The notes under the pieces are model-generated. The model ran no database searches. It was not told the DNA's origin and saw only the letters and a list, made by a program, of their open reading frames with translations. Below are positions 7,509 through 15,414 of a stretch of 32,145 bases of DNA, in pieces; positions within the stretch are counted from its first letter, which is position 1, and every line of letters begins with the position of its first letter. This stretch comes from Roseobacter sp. GTDB lineage: Bacteria > Pseudomonadota > Alphaproteobacteria > Rhodobacterales > Rhodobacteraceae. The stretch spans positions 1 through 32,145 of the forward strand of contig JAGXHA010000102.1 of NCBI GenBank assembly GCA_024636475.1, given 5' to 3'. A program made the position numbers and the translations under genes.

Positions 7509-9365
7509 ATGACTGAAACACCAAAGACGGGCTATGAGGTAATCCAAGGGTATCTGAAGACCATTGATGGGTCTCCGGGGGTCTACCGGATGCTGGATAG
7601 CGAAAGCCGCGTTCTGTATGTGGGAAAGGCCCGCAATCTGCGTGCGCGGGTCAGCAATTACGCGCGGCCTTCAGGGCATTCCGGTCGTATTGCGCGGATG
7701 ATTTCCAACACGGCATCAATGATGTTTCTGACCACCAAAACAGAAACTGAAGCGTTGCTGTTGGAACAGAACCTGATCAAGCAGCTCAAGCCAAAATTCA
7801 ACGTGCTGCTGCGCGATGACAAAAGCTTTCCGAATATTCTGGTGACCGCCGATCAAGACTATCCGCAAATTAAAAAGCATAGGGGCGCTAAAAAGGAAAA
7901 GGGCAATTACTACGGGCCTTTTGCCAGCGCAGGTGCCGTAAACCGCACCTTGAACCAGCTGCAACGGGTCTTTCTTCTGCGGGATTGTTCGAACGCGATG
8001 TTTGAAAGCCGCACGCGGCCCTGTCTGCAACACCAGATCAAGCGCTGCTCGGCCCCGTGTGTTGGAAAGATAAGTCCTGAAGAGTATCAAAAGACGGTGC
8101 AGGACGCGCAGAAGTTCCTGAACGGGAAATCCACCGACATTCAGGCCCGGCTTGCGTCCGATATGGCGCAAGCCTCGGAAGATATGGAGTTCGAGCGCGC
8201 AGCGGCTTTGCGTGACCGGATCAAGGCATTGACGCAAGTCCAGACCGCGCAAGGCATCAACCCGCAAGGCGTGTCCGAGGCCGACATCATCGCGTTGCAC
8301 CTTGATCAGGGGCAAGCTTGCGTGCAGGTGTTTTTCATCCGCGCAAATCAAAACTGGGGCAACCGTGATTACTACCCGCGCGTAGGCCCTGATGTGGATG
8401 CTGCCGAGGTTCTGGAGGCCTTTATCGGCCAGTTCTATGATACGCGCGAACCGCCGCGGCAGCTGATCTTATCAAACGAAATTGAAAACCCTGATCTTAT
8501 GGCCGATGCCTTGTCCGGCAAGCTGGGTCGCAAGGTCGAACTGCTGGTCCCTAAACGCGGTGAAAAGGCTGAGCTGGTCGATGGCGCGTTGCGCAATGCA
8601 CGCGAGTCGCTGGCGCGCAAACTGGCCGAGACGGCAACCCAGACCAACCTTCTGAAAGGTCTTGCTGACGCGTTTGACTTGGACGGCCCCCCGCAGCGCA
8701 TCGAAGTCTATGACAACTCGCATATCCAAGGCACTAACGCGGTCGGTGGTATGATTGTTGCCGGGCCAGACGGGATGATGAAAAATCAGTATCGCAAATT
8801 CAACATCCGTGGTGAAGAACTGACCCCCGGCGACGACTTTGGCATGATGAAAGAGGTTCTGACGCGGCGCTTTAAACGTCTTCTTAAGGAAGATCCTGAC
8901 CGTAAACTGGGTATGTGGCCAGAGTTGTTGCTTATCGACGGGGGGGCTGGTCAGGTAAGTGCCGTGGCCTCGATCATGCGCGAATACGGGGTCGAGGATA
9001 TTCCAATGGTTGGCGTGGCCAAAGGGATCGACCGGGATGCGGGCAAGGAAGAGTTCTACCGCGTCGGAAAACGCCCGATGGCGCTGCGGCATAATGATCC
9101 GGTCTTGTATTTCATCCAACGGTTGCGCGACGAAGCACACCGCTTTGCCATCGGCACACACCGTGCCAAGCGTGCCAAGGCCGTTGGGGCGACGCCGCTG
9201 GACGAGGTGCCGGGTGTCGGTGCTGCACGCAAGCGGGCATTGCTGGCGCATTTCGGATCGGCCAAGGCGGTGGGGCGCGCGAACCTAAGCGATCTGCTTG
9301 CGGTTGAGGGCGTTTCAGGTGCCCTGGCAGAGCGGATTTATGCGTTTTTCCACGAGCGCGGTTAA
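7509..9365 (+). CDS. uvrC: Excinuclease ABC subunit C
   Basis: This 618-aa protein is the dual nuclease of nucleotide excision repair, which cuts on both sides of a lesion handed over by UvrAB. The N-terminal GIY-YIG nuclease begins at GSPGVYRML (21-29) with VLYVGKARNLRARV at about 35-48. A UVR domain that contacts UvrB lies near 215-240 (MEFERAAALRDRI). The RNase-H-like second nuclease contains EVYDNSHIQG and LLIDGGAGQV. The C-terminus has two helix-hairpin-helix units (DEVPGVGAARKRALL and AVEGVSGALAERI). Length is normal and no catalytic motif is broken. The ATG lacks a strong ribosome binding site. I found no GTTC-N7-GTTC alphaproteobacterial LexA box upstream. Confidence 0.98.
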   Translation: MTETPKTGYEVIQGYLKTIDGSPGVYRMLDSESRVLYVGKARNLRARVSNYARPSGHSGRIARMISNTASMMFLTTKTETEALLLEQNLIKQLKPKFNVLLRDDKSFPNILVTADQDYPQIKKHRGAKKEKGNYYGPFASAGAVNRTLNQLQRVFLLRDCSNAMFESRTRPCLQHQIKRCSAPCVGKISPEEYQKTVQDAQKFLNGKSTDIQARLASDMAQASEDMEFERAAALRDRIKALTQVQTAQGINPQGVSEADIIALHLDQGQACVQVFFIRANQNWGNRDYYPRVGPDVDAAEVLEAFIGQFYDTREPPRQLILSNEIENPDLMADALSGKLGRKVELLVPKRGEKAELVDGALRNARESLARKLAETATQTNLLKGLADAFDLDGPPQRIEVYDNSHIQGTNAVGGMIVAGPDGMMKNQYRKFNIRGEELTPGDDFGMMKEVLTRRFKRLLKEDPDRKLGMWPELLLIDGGAGQVSAVASIMREYGVEDIPMVGVAKGIDRDAGKEEFYRVGKRPMALRHNDPVLYFIQRLRDEAHRFAIGTHRAKRAKAVGATPLDEVPGVGAARKRALLAHFGSAKAVGRANLSDLLAVEGVSGALAERIYAFFHERG

Positions 9366-9421
9366 GCAGGTAGCCCGCGTTTTACCCAAGCGATGGACAG
9401 GTGCCTTAAGTTGGGCTCTTA

Positions 9422-9434
9422 ACTTTCAGAAAGT
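9422..9434. repeat. Short inverted repeat ACTTTC-A-GAAAGT upstream of pgsA
   Basis: Six-bp arms around a single A lie in the 118-bp gap between uvrC and pgsA. The repeat resembles the 7400-7414 site upstream of uvrC. A TTAAG/CTTAA hairpin (9406-9422) overlaps its left edge. Function unknown. Confidence 0.3.
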
Positions 9435-9483
9435 GGATATCTTGGCGCTTTCCCCCATCTCTGTCTCCCTGTAGGGTGATGGA

Positions 9484-10149
9484 ATGAATTGGAATATCCC
9501 GAATATCCTGACGGTGTTGCGCCTGATTGCGGCGCCCGGTATCGCTGTTATGTTTTTGTATTTCACGCGGCCTTATGCCGACGGATTTGCGATGCTTTTG
9601 TTTATCGCCGCTGCGATCACCGACTGGTTTGACGGCTATCTTGCCCGCGCATGGAAGCAGGAAACCAAGCTGGGTGCGATGCTGGATCCGATTGCAGACA
9701 AGGCGATGGTTGTGATTGCGTTGATGGTCATCGTCGCGTTCTCAAGCTGGTCGCCCTGGTTGGTGTTGCCTGCCACAGTTATCTTGTTTCGCGAAGTATT
9801 CGTATCAGGATTGCGCGAATATCTGGGAGATGTGTCTGGTACGCTGAAGGTGACGACGCTTGCCAAGTGGAAAACCACAGCCCAGATGGTCGCGATTGCG
9901 GTATTGTTCAGCCAAGGTGTGTTCGAACACTATTTTGGTATTTCGATCATCGGCATGGACAATGCCATGATCGAGGCGATCCTGACCGGACAGGAGGAGG
10001 ACCTTTTGGGCCTCAACTGGAAGCTTGAGGGAATGATATGGGCAGGGCGTGTGGGGCTGGCCTTGCTTTGGATCGCAGCGGGGCTGACGGCCATCACAGG
10101 AATTGACTATCTGCGCAAGGCGTTGCCGCACCTGAGAGAGGGACAGTAA
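9484..10149 (+). CDS. pgsA: CDP-diacylglycerol--glycerol-3-phosphate 3-phosphatidyltransferase
   Basis: This 221-aa inner-membrane enzyme makes phosphatidylglycerol phosphate, the committed step to phosphatidylglycerol and cardiolipin. The CDP-alcohol phosphotransferase signature is complete: Asp47, Asp50, Gly51, Ala54, Arg55, Gly64, Asp68 and Asp72 with the expected spacing. The N-terminus NIPNILTVLRLIAAPG is characteristic of PgsA. About five hydrophobic segments are visible. A segment around 155-185 (after YFGISIIGMD) is somewhat longer than in compact PgsA proteins. The stop overlaps the moaD start (TAATG), so lipid and molybdopterin genes share a transcript. Confidence 0.96.
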   Translation: MNWNIPNILTVLRLIAAPGIAVMFLYFTRPYADGFAMLLFIAAAITDWFDGYLARAWKQETKLGAMLDPIADKAMVVIALMVIVAFSSWSPWLVLPATVILFREVFVSGLREYLGDVSGTLKVTTLAKWKTTAQMVAIAVLFSQGVFEHYFGISIIGMDNAMIEAILTGQEEDLLGLNWKLEGMIWAGRVGLALLWIAAGLTAITGIDYLRKALPHLREGQ

Positions 10150-10394
10150 TGGAAGTTTTATACTTCGCCTGGGTCCGTGAACGCATTGGTGTGCCCCGCG
10201 AACATGTCATCACCCAAGCCGCTACCGTGGCTGATCTGGTTGCTGAATTGCGCGCACGCGAAGATCGTTATGATCTGGCGTTCTCCGACCTCAGCAGTCT
10301 GCGGGTTGCTGTGGATCAAGAGCTTGCTGATTTTGATGCGCCTTTGGCGGGGGTACGAGAGGTCGCGTTCTTCCCCCCGATGACTGGAGGCTGA
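10149..10394 (+). CDS. moaD: Molybdopterin synthase sulfur carrier subunit
   Basis: This 81-aa ubiquitin-like protein ends in the Gly-Gly (MTGG) that is thiocarboxylated to carry sulfur for molybdopterin formation. The start VLYFAWVRERIGVPRE and the pre-tail segment REVAFFPPMTGG are typical. It partners with MoaE, encoded 1 bp downstream. Its ATG overlaps the pgsA stop. Confidence 0.96.
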   Translation: MEVLYFAWVRERIGVPREHVITQAATVADLVAELRAREDRYDLAFSDLSSLRVAVDQELADFDAPLAGVREVAFFPPMTGG

Positions 10395-10395
10395 A

Positions 10396-10839
10396 GTGCG
10401 GATTTCCGTTCAGGAAGAAGCATTTGACCTCGGGGCCGTGGCGACCGAATTTGCCAGCGGTCACAAAGACATGGGCGCAATCGTCACGTTCACAGGTATT
10501 GTGCGCGACCTGCCTGATGATCCATTGCAAGCCATGGAAATCGAACATTATCCCGGTATGACAGAGGCTGCTTTGCGCGGCATGGCCGAACAGGCAGTCG
10601 AACGGTTCTCGCTCGGCGATGCGCTGGTCATTCACCGCTATGGGAGGCTGGTTCCAGGTGAAATGATCATGATGGTTGCAACGGCTGCACGCCACCGCAA
10701 AGACGCATTTGAGGCGGCAGAGTTCTTGATGGACTACCTGAAATCACGCGCTCCGTTCTGGAAGCGAGAGATTACAGCGACCGGTTCGGAATGGGTTGAA
10801 TCCAAAGACGAGGACGAAGACGCTTTAACCCGCTGGTAA
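10396..10839 (+). CDS. moaE: Molybdopterin synthase catalytic subunit
   Basis: This 147-aa protein is the large subunit of molybdopterin synthase, converting cyclic pyranopterin monophosphate to molybdopterin with MoaD thiocarboxylate. It shows GAIVTFTGIVRD near 28-39, the conserved EHYPGMTE, HRYGRLVPGE and the lysine-bearing LKSRAPFWKRE near the C-terminus. The start is GTG, with GGAGG 6 nt upstream. The stop codon touches that of the leftward 108-aa gene with no spacer. Confidence 0.96.
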   Translation: MRISVQEEAFDLGAVATEFASGHKDMGAIVTFTGIVRDLPDDPLQAMEIEHYPGMTEAALRGMAEQAVERFSLGDALVIHRYGRLVPGEMIMMVATAARHRKDAFEAAEFLMDYLKSRAPFWKREITATGSEWVESKDEDEDALTRW

Positions 10840-11166
10840 TCAACCTGCTTGCTGGCGCTCAATGTAGACGCGCATTTCTTCCGCCTCGTGGCGTGCATCA
10901 CGCAGTCCGTCCATGGCCGCGCGCAACTCTGCCTCTGTCTGGCTCAGTTGGTTGGTCAACTCGGCCTCGCGCTGCTGAAGATAGGTAATCGCCTGGTCCC
11001 GGGTTTCTTCGGCTTCGTGCAACTCCTGACTCATCCGGTCAAGCTGTGCAACATCCCCCGCTGCAACCCGTGTAAAACGATGCAACAGCCAGTTGGCAAA
11101 CCAACCCATGCAAAAGGCAACGAACAGGATAATCGCCGTGGCGATAACAAATTCGGTTCTGCTCAT
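10840..11166 (-). CDS. Small membrane protein with C-terminal coiled coil
   Basis: This 108-aa protein has one TM helix (about 6-28, including AIILFVAFCMGWFANWL) followed by a long charged helix from about 40 to 106 with clear heptad character and many Glu/Gln/Arg. The start (MSRTEF) lies 1 bp after the stop of the OmpA-domain gene; the frame is open further upstream, but that part lies within the OmpA gene. It is probably co-expressed with that gene and could act with it at the cell envelope. I do not recognise a family; such proteins are often annotated only as hypothetical. Confidence 0.8.
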   Translation of the reverse strand: MSRTEFVIATAIILFVAFCMGWFANWLLHRFTRVAAGDVAQLDRMSQELHEAEETRDQAITYLQQREAELTNQLSQTEAELRAAMDGLRDARHEAEEMRVYIERQQAG

Positions 11167-11167
11167 G

Positions 11168-13057
11168 TCAGTTGCCTTCCTGCGTGGTCGTGGATGTCCC
11201 TGCTTCTGTATCGCTCGTCTCGTCGGTGGTTTCCAGCGTTGTTTCGCCTGCATCTGGGCGGATCAGTCGAAACTCGATCCGGCGATTGGCTTCGCGCCCG
11301 TCCTCGGTCTCGTTTGACGCGACGGGGCTTTCTTCGCCAAAACCTTTGGCGACAAAGGATGAGGTAAGCACCCTGCGTGCGCGCAGTTCATTGAGCACGG
11401 ATTCGGCGCGCGATTGGCTGAGCGCAAGGTTCATTGTCTCGCGGCCCTGGCTATCGGTATAGCCTTGGACCTCAAGTGCGATGTCACCACATTTTTCCAG
11501 AATCGTGGCAATCTTGTCCATGGTGTTCAATGCAGAAGAATCGATTGTTGCACTGCCGGGCTCAAAGTTGATTTTACCGTCTGCGACAACGGCCCCGATC
11601 TGGGCCTCGCATTCTTCTGGGGTGGGCAGCCCCAATACGGGGTCAAGTTGCTTTTGATAAACCACGGCCACGTCGTACTCTTGGCCTTCTCCCAGCTTGC
11701 CTGCCAGCAATGTCGCAATCTGTGTACCAGCATCAGGGTTTCCGGTATTGCCCGTGACACTGACTGTATCCGGTGTGACAACCACCGTTCCATCAGACAG
11801 CTTCGAAAGTGCATCAAGCCCGGAGAGCACACGTGTGGGCCAATCGCTTGGCAGGTCGTCTACGATACGTGCGGCCGTGTATACTTTGTCAGAGCCGAAA
11901 CTGGCCTTGGCATAACTGTCGGCAAGTTCGCGCAGTGCCTGATCGCTGAGGCGTCCGCGCAGCTGCACGTCGCCTTTGGGTGACAGGGTGGCTACGAATT
12001 CTGGCGGACCTGCGTTCGGGTCGGCCGCAACGGGCAAGTCGGCATTCAGCGCGAAAACATCTGGCAGTGACGTTTCAAGTTCGCCGATAATCCGATCAAA
12101 CAAGGCTTGATCCGTGCCAGCGATGGCCACCAGGTGGATGTCGGCATCGGCAAAACTGACCGACCCGCCACCGATCTTGGCAAGTGCCTTGATCGCGGTT
12201 TCGACGGCATCGGCCCAACGCGGAGTCGGAACACCAAGACCTACCGTACAGCGTTGGCCTTCTGGTGCCCCTGCGTCGGTGGCCGCTTTCAGAATCTGGG
12301 CGCTTGCTGCGTCTGTATCTGCGCTGCAAGCGTCAAAGCCGGTCGAGGCCTCTCCGATTTTAAAGCGCAGGGTGAAAGGGGTGATCACAGGACGGGGTGC
12401 CGAGATATCGAGAGTGACGACAATGCCGGGAGGTGTTGCGCGACGCAACTGCGTTTCCAGCCGCGCCTTTTCTTCCGAACTGTCAGAGATTGCAGTGATC
12501 GCAACGCGTCCGGCGGCCACTGAAACTTTGGCGCGTGGTAATTGCTCCATCGCCAAAATTGCAAAGCTGAACGCGTCTTCCCAACCCTCGGGCGATGCGT
12601 AATTCGCTGATTCCAGAAAATCGGCCACGTTATCTTTGCCGGCTATCGCATAGAACCGATCGATCGCTACATCGCGGTCCGTTGTGGTTGGGATCAAGCC
12701 ACTGATCGAGAGGCCCGAATCGTTGCGCAGAATTTCTGCTGAAAACCGTGGTGCTGCAATTGCGGCTTGGGATTCGACCGCCATCAGGTCAATCACCCGC
12801 GCAGCATCAACAATTGTGCCTGCGGTGCTTAACGCGTTAAAGCGGATAACTTCGTTCGGGGCCGTCCCCGAAAGCGAGACCTGAAGGCCGTCTGCCTCTA
12901 CTTCGGCCCAAGTCATCCCTTTTTCATCTAACGCGTCACGTACACCTATTTCTGAATTTTCTTCGATTAAGGTGACCGAGAAGTTTGCTGCAACAAGCGA
13001 CAACATGGCGGCTGCTGTAAATGTCAGCACAATGATCAGGATGGCAGACAGGCGCAT
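11168..13057 (-). CDS. OmpA-family envelope protein with long N-terminal region
   Basis: This 629-aa protein has an N-terminal signal or anchor helix (3-24) and a C-terminal OmpA peptidoglycan-binding domain from about 510 to 605. That domain contains EVQGYTDSQGRETMNLALSQ, RAESVLNELR and GREANRRIEFRLI. The roughly 450 residues between have repeated short beta/alpha units (for example ADGLQVSLSGTAP and KGDVQLRGRLSDQ) that look like degenerate BON modules, an arrangement known from BON-OmpA proteins. The last 25 residues are Thr/Glu-rich low complexity. It probably links the membrane to the peptidoglycan. The 108-aa coiled-coil gene follows after 1 bp. Confidence 0.88.
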   Translation of the reverse strand: MRLSAILIIVLTFTAAAMLSLVAANFSVTLIEENSEIGVRDALDEKGMTWAEVEADGLQVSLSGTAPNEVIRFNALSTAGTIVDAARVIDLMAVESQAAIAAPRFSAEILRNDSGLSISGLIPTTTDRDVAIDRFYAIAGKDNVADFLESANYASPEGWEDAFSFAILAMEQLPRAKVSVAAGRVAITAISDSSEEKARLETQLRRATPPGIVVTLDISAPRPVITPFTLRFKIGEASTGFDACSADTDAASAQILKAATDAGAPEGQRCTVGLGVPTPRWADAVETAIKALAKIGGGSVSFADADIHLVAIAGTDQALFDRIIGELETSLPDVFALNADLPVAADPNAGPPEFVATLSPKGDVQLRGRLSDQALRELADSYAKASFGSDKVYTAARIVDDLPSDWPTRVLSGLDALSKLSDGTVVVTPDTVSVTGNTGNPDAGTQIATLLAGKLGEGQEYDVAVVYQKQLDPVLGLPTPEECEAQIGAVVADGKINFEPGSATIDSSALNTMDKIATILEKCGDIALEVQGYTDSQGRETMNLALSQSRAESVLNELRARRVLTSSFVAKGFGEESPVASNETEDGREANRRIEFRLIRPDAGETTLETTDETSDTEAGTSTTTQEGN

Positions 13058-13120
13058 AAGCTCGTTTCTGGAACCGTTAATATTGGTCTAAGTGATACGC
13101 GCGAGGGCAGGGCAGCGCAA

Positions 13121-14095
13121 TCATGCCATCAGCGCTGCTGCAAAAAATAAGAGCGGAATTATGCCGGTATCGCGGTTGAGGCGAAACAGTTTCAACAGCT
13201 TCTCGTTATTGTCGATGTCGAGGCTACGCAATTGCCATGCCATGTGCCACCCCATCGCCCAAGGTCCTGCAATCCCAAGAACCATCGCAAGAAAAGATGC
13301 ATTGCCAAGGAGAGAAAAAATAACGGCAAGCCCCATCAGCCCAACCGTTGCGATCAAAAAGCGCCGCAGCCATCGGGAGGTGTTTTCACCAAACAGCCGC
13401 GCGGTGGATTTAATGCCGATCAAAGCGTCGTCTTCGGTATCTTGATGCGCATAAATCGTATCGTAAAACAGCGTCCAGGCGATACCAGCCGCATAGAGAA
13501 GTACGGCCGGTGCGCCCAATGTCCCAGTATGGGCAGTCCATGCCAGCAACGCCCCCCAGTTGAACGCGATGCCCAGAAATACCTGCGGCCACCAGGTGAT
13601 CCGCTTGGCAAAAGGATAAACCGCGACAGGTAGCAAAGCCAGGATGCCAAGCAAGATCGCAGCCCAGTTGAACGTCAGCAAGATACAAAATGCGATCAGC
13701 GCTTGGATGACCATCCAAAGCACGGCACCTTTGACACTCACCTGCCCAGACGGGATCGGCCTTGACCGTGTGCGCGCAACCTGACCGTCAAAGTCGCGAT
13801 CGGTAATGTCATTCCACGTGCATCCGGCCCCGCGCATGAGCCACGCACCAAGCCCGCAACCGACAAATATCCACAGATCAAACCAGCGCGCCTGCTGGTC
13901 AAACAGCATGGCCAGCGCCAAACCCCACCAGCACGGTAGCAATAACAGCCATGTCCCTATCGCCCGGTCTGCACGGCTTAACCGCAAATAGGGGCGGCTA
14001 AACGAAGGTGCATATAGATCTACCCAATTGTCAGGCGTCGCATCTGCGACACGATCATTTTCACTGCCATCTGGTGCAGGGGGGATGTCTTGCAT
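13121..14095 (-). CDS. ubiA: 4-hydroxybenzoate polyprenyltransferase
   Basis: This 324-aa inner-membrane prenyltransferase attaches the polyprenyl tail to 4-hydroxybenzoate in ubiquinone synthesis. The first Asp-rich motif NDITDRDFDGQVART is at 95-109, and the second is in YDTIYAHQDTEDD. Both bind the Mg-diphosphate group in the family. About eight or nine hydrophobic segments follow a roughly 40-residue polar N-terminal extension (QDIPPAPDGSENDR). The start codon faces rsmE across only 12 bp. A 63-bp gap separates its end from the OmpA gene start. Confidence 0.96.
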   Translation of the reverse strand: MQDIPPAPDGSENDRVADATPDNWVDLYAPSFSRPYLRLSRADRAIGTWLLLLPCWWGLALAMLFDQQARWFDLWIFVGCGLGAWLMRGAGCTWNDITDRDFDGQVARTRSRPIPSGQVSVKGAVLWMVIQALIAFCILLTFNWAAILLGILALLPVAVYPFAKRITWWPQVFLGIAFNWGALLAWTAHTGTLGAPAVLLYAAGIAWTLFYDTIYAHQDTEDDALIGIKSTARLFGENTSRWLRRFLIATVGLMGLAVIFSLLGNASFLAMVLGIAGPWAMGWHMAWQLRSLDIDNNEKLLKLFRLNRDTGIIPLLFFAAALMA

Positions 14096-14107
14096 ATATC
14101 AATGCCT

Positions 14108-14830
14108 ATGAACGCTAAAATCAGACTTTATGTAGAGCATCCATTGGGGCAGGGGCAATCTGTTCCTTTGGACAAGGCGCAGGCGCATTATCTTTTCGGG
14201 GTGATGCGGCAAGCCGTCGGTGCACAGATCTTGCTGTTTAACGGCATTGATGGCGAATGGCGTGCGCAAGTGGCCGAGGCGGGCAAGCGCGGAGGCGTTC
14301 TGGTCTGTGTCGAGGCCACACGTGCCCTCCAGATGCCACCTGATCTTTGGTTGGTCTTTGCGCCGATCAAAAAGGCGCGCACGGATTTCATCGTTGAAAA
14401 AGCGACGGAGATGGGCGCGCGACGCATCCTTCCTGTTCAGACCGAATTTACCAATGCGGGCCGTGTTCAACGGGACCGCCTGCAAGCCCATGCCATCGAG
14501 GCGGCAGAGCAATGCGGCGGCACATTCGTGCCCGAAGTTGGCGAAATGATAAAGCTCGACCGGCTTTTGGATCAGTGGGACGCCGAGCGGTCTTTGATGT
14601 TTTGTGACGAGGCTTTGGTGGGCGAAACGGCCGGTCTGGGACAGGCTGAAGCGGGGCCTTGGGGGATATTGATCGGGCCCGAGGGTGGTTTTTCCGACCG
14701 CGAACGCACGCGGCTCAGAGGGTTGGACTATACGCAACCTGTGACGCTGGGGCCGCGCATACTTCGGGCCGATACGGCTGCTGTGGCGGCAATGACCATC
14801 TGGCAGCAAGCGCTTGGGGATTGGACGTGA
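14108..14830 (+). CDS. rsmE: 16S rRNA (uracil1498-N3)-methyltransferase
   Basis: This 240-aa SPOUT-class enzyme methylates U1498 of 16S rRNA using S-adenosylmethionine. The N-terminal PUA-like part has DKAQAHYLFGVMRQ, and the C-terminal knot has LIGPEGGFSDRE and LGPRILRADTAAVAAM, both strongly diagnostic. I chose the ATG giving MNAKIRLYVEH; an ATG two codons upstream and a TTG further up are in frame but crowd the ubiA start even more. No clear ribosome binding site is visible. Its TGA overlaps the GTG of the next gene (GTGA). Confidence 0.95.
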   Translation: MNAKIRLYVEHPLGQGQSVPLDKAQAHYLFGVMRQAVGAQILLFNGIDGEWRAQVAEAGKRGGVLVCVEATRALQMPPDLWLVFAPIKKARTDFIVEKATEMGARRILPVQTEFTNAGRVQRDRLQAHAIEAAEQCGGTFVPEVGEMIKLDRLLDQWDAERSLMFCDEALVGETAGLGQAEAGPWGILIGPEGGFSDRERTRLRGLDYTQPVTLGPRILRADTAAVAAMTIWQQALGDWT

Positions 14831-15354
14831 GTTTTTTGCGACCCGAGGCGAAGGCCGCCCTTTGGCGCTGGCGCGAGGTGTTTACCGGGCTGGGCGTGGC
14901 AGTTTTCGGGCTTTGGCTGGTCGTGGGGCCGGGGCTTTTGTTGGCGGTCCCGGGCTATGCTTTGTTGGTGGGGGGCGGTGCTTTCTTGGGGCTGGGCGTG
15001 CAGCGCGGCCGATTTAGGAAAAGCGGGATGGGGGCGGGTGCCGTTCGGGTTGATGAAGGCCAGATCGCCTATTTCGGGCCTTTAACAGGCGGCGTCATTG
15101 CCCTGCGCGAGATGGAGCGGTTAAGCCTTGATCGTGGCGCGTATCCTGCGCACTGGAAGCTTGAGCAACCCGGACAAGATGCCGTGCTGATCCCTGTGGA
15201 TGCCGATGGATCAGAGGCGCTTTTTGATGCTTTTGCCGCTCTGCCGGGCCTGAGAACCGAGCGGATGCTGGCTGAACTGGCCGATGATAAAACACTCTCG
15301 GTCGTGATCTGGGAACGACGGCCGATCCGGCCGACAAGTGTCCTGCTGCATTGA
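14827..15354 (+). CDS. Conserved-looking two-TM membrane protein
   Basis: The GTG start overlaps the rsmE stop (GTGA), giving 175 residues; the frame is open further upstream but there it lies inside rsmE. Two closely spaced hydrophobic segments (about 20-42 and 44-62, with GLGVAVFGLWLVVGPG) are followed by a cytoplasmic beta-rich domain with repeats of the kind seen in PH-like membrane-associated domains (VDEGQIAYFGPLTGGVIAL). I do not recognise a named family. Its place between rsmE and gshA suggests co-transcription with both. Confidence 0.75.
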   Translation: MSFLRPEAKAALWRWREVFTGLGVAVFGLWLVVGPGLLLAVPGYALLVGGGAFLGLGVQRGRFRKSGMGAGAVRVDEGQIAYFGPLTGGVIALREMERLSLDRGAYPAHWKLEQPGQDAVLIPVDADGSEALFDAFAALPGLRTERMLAELADDKTLSVVIWERRPIRPTSVLLH

Positions 15355-15414
15355 CACCCCCAGCAAATCGCTACATCCCTAAATCTAAGTGAAATCATTC
15401 CGGAGCCACCTTCC

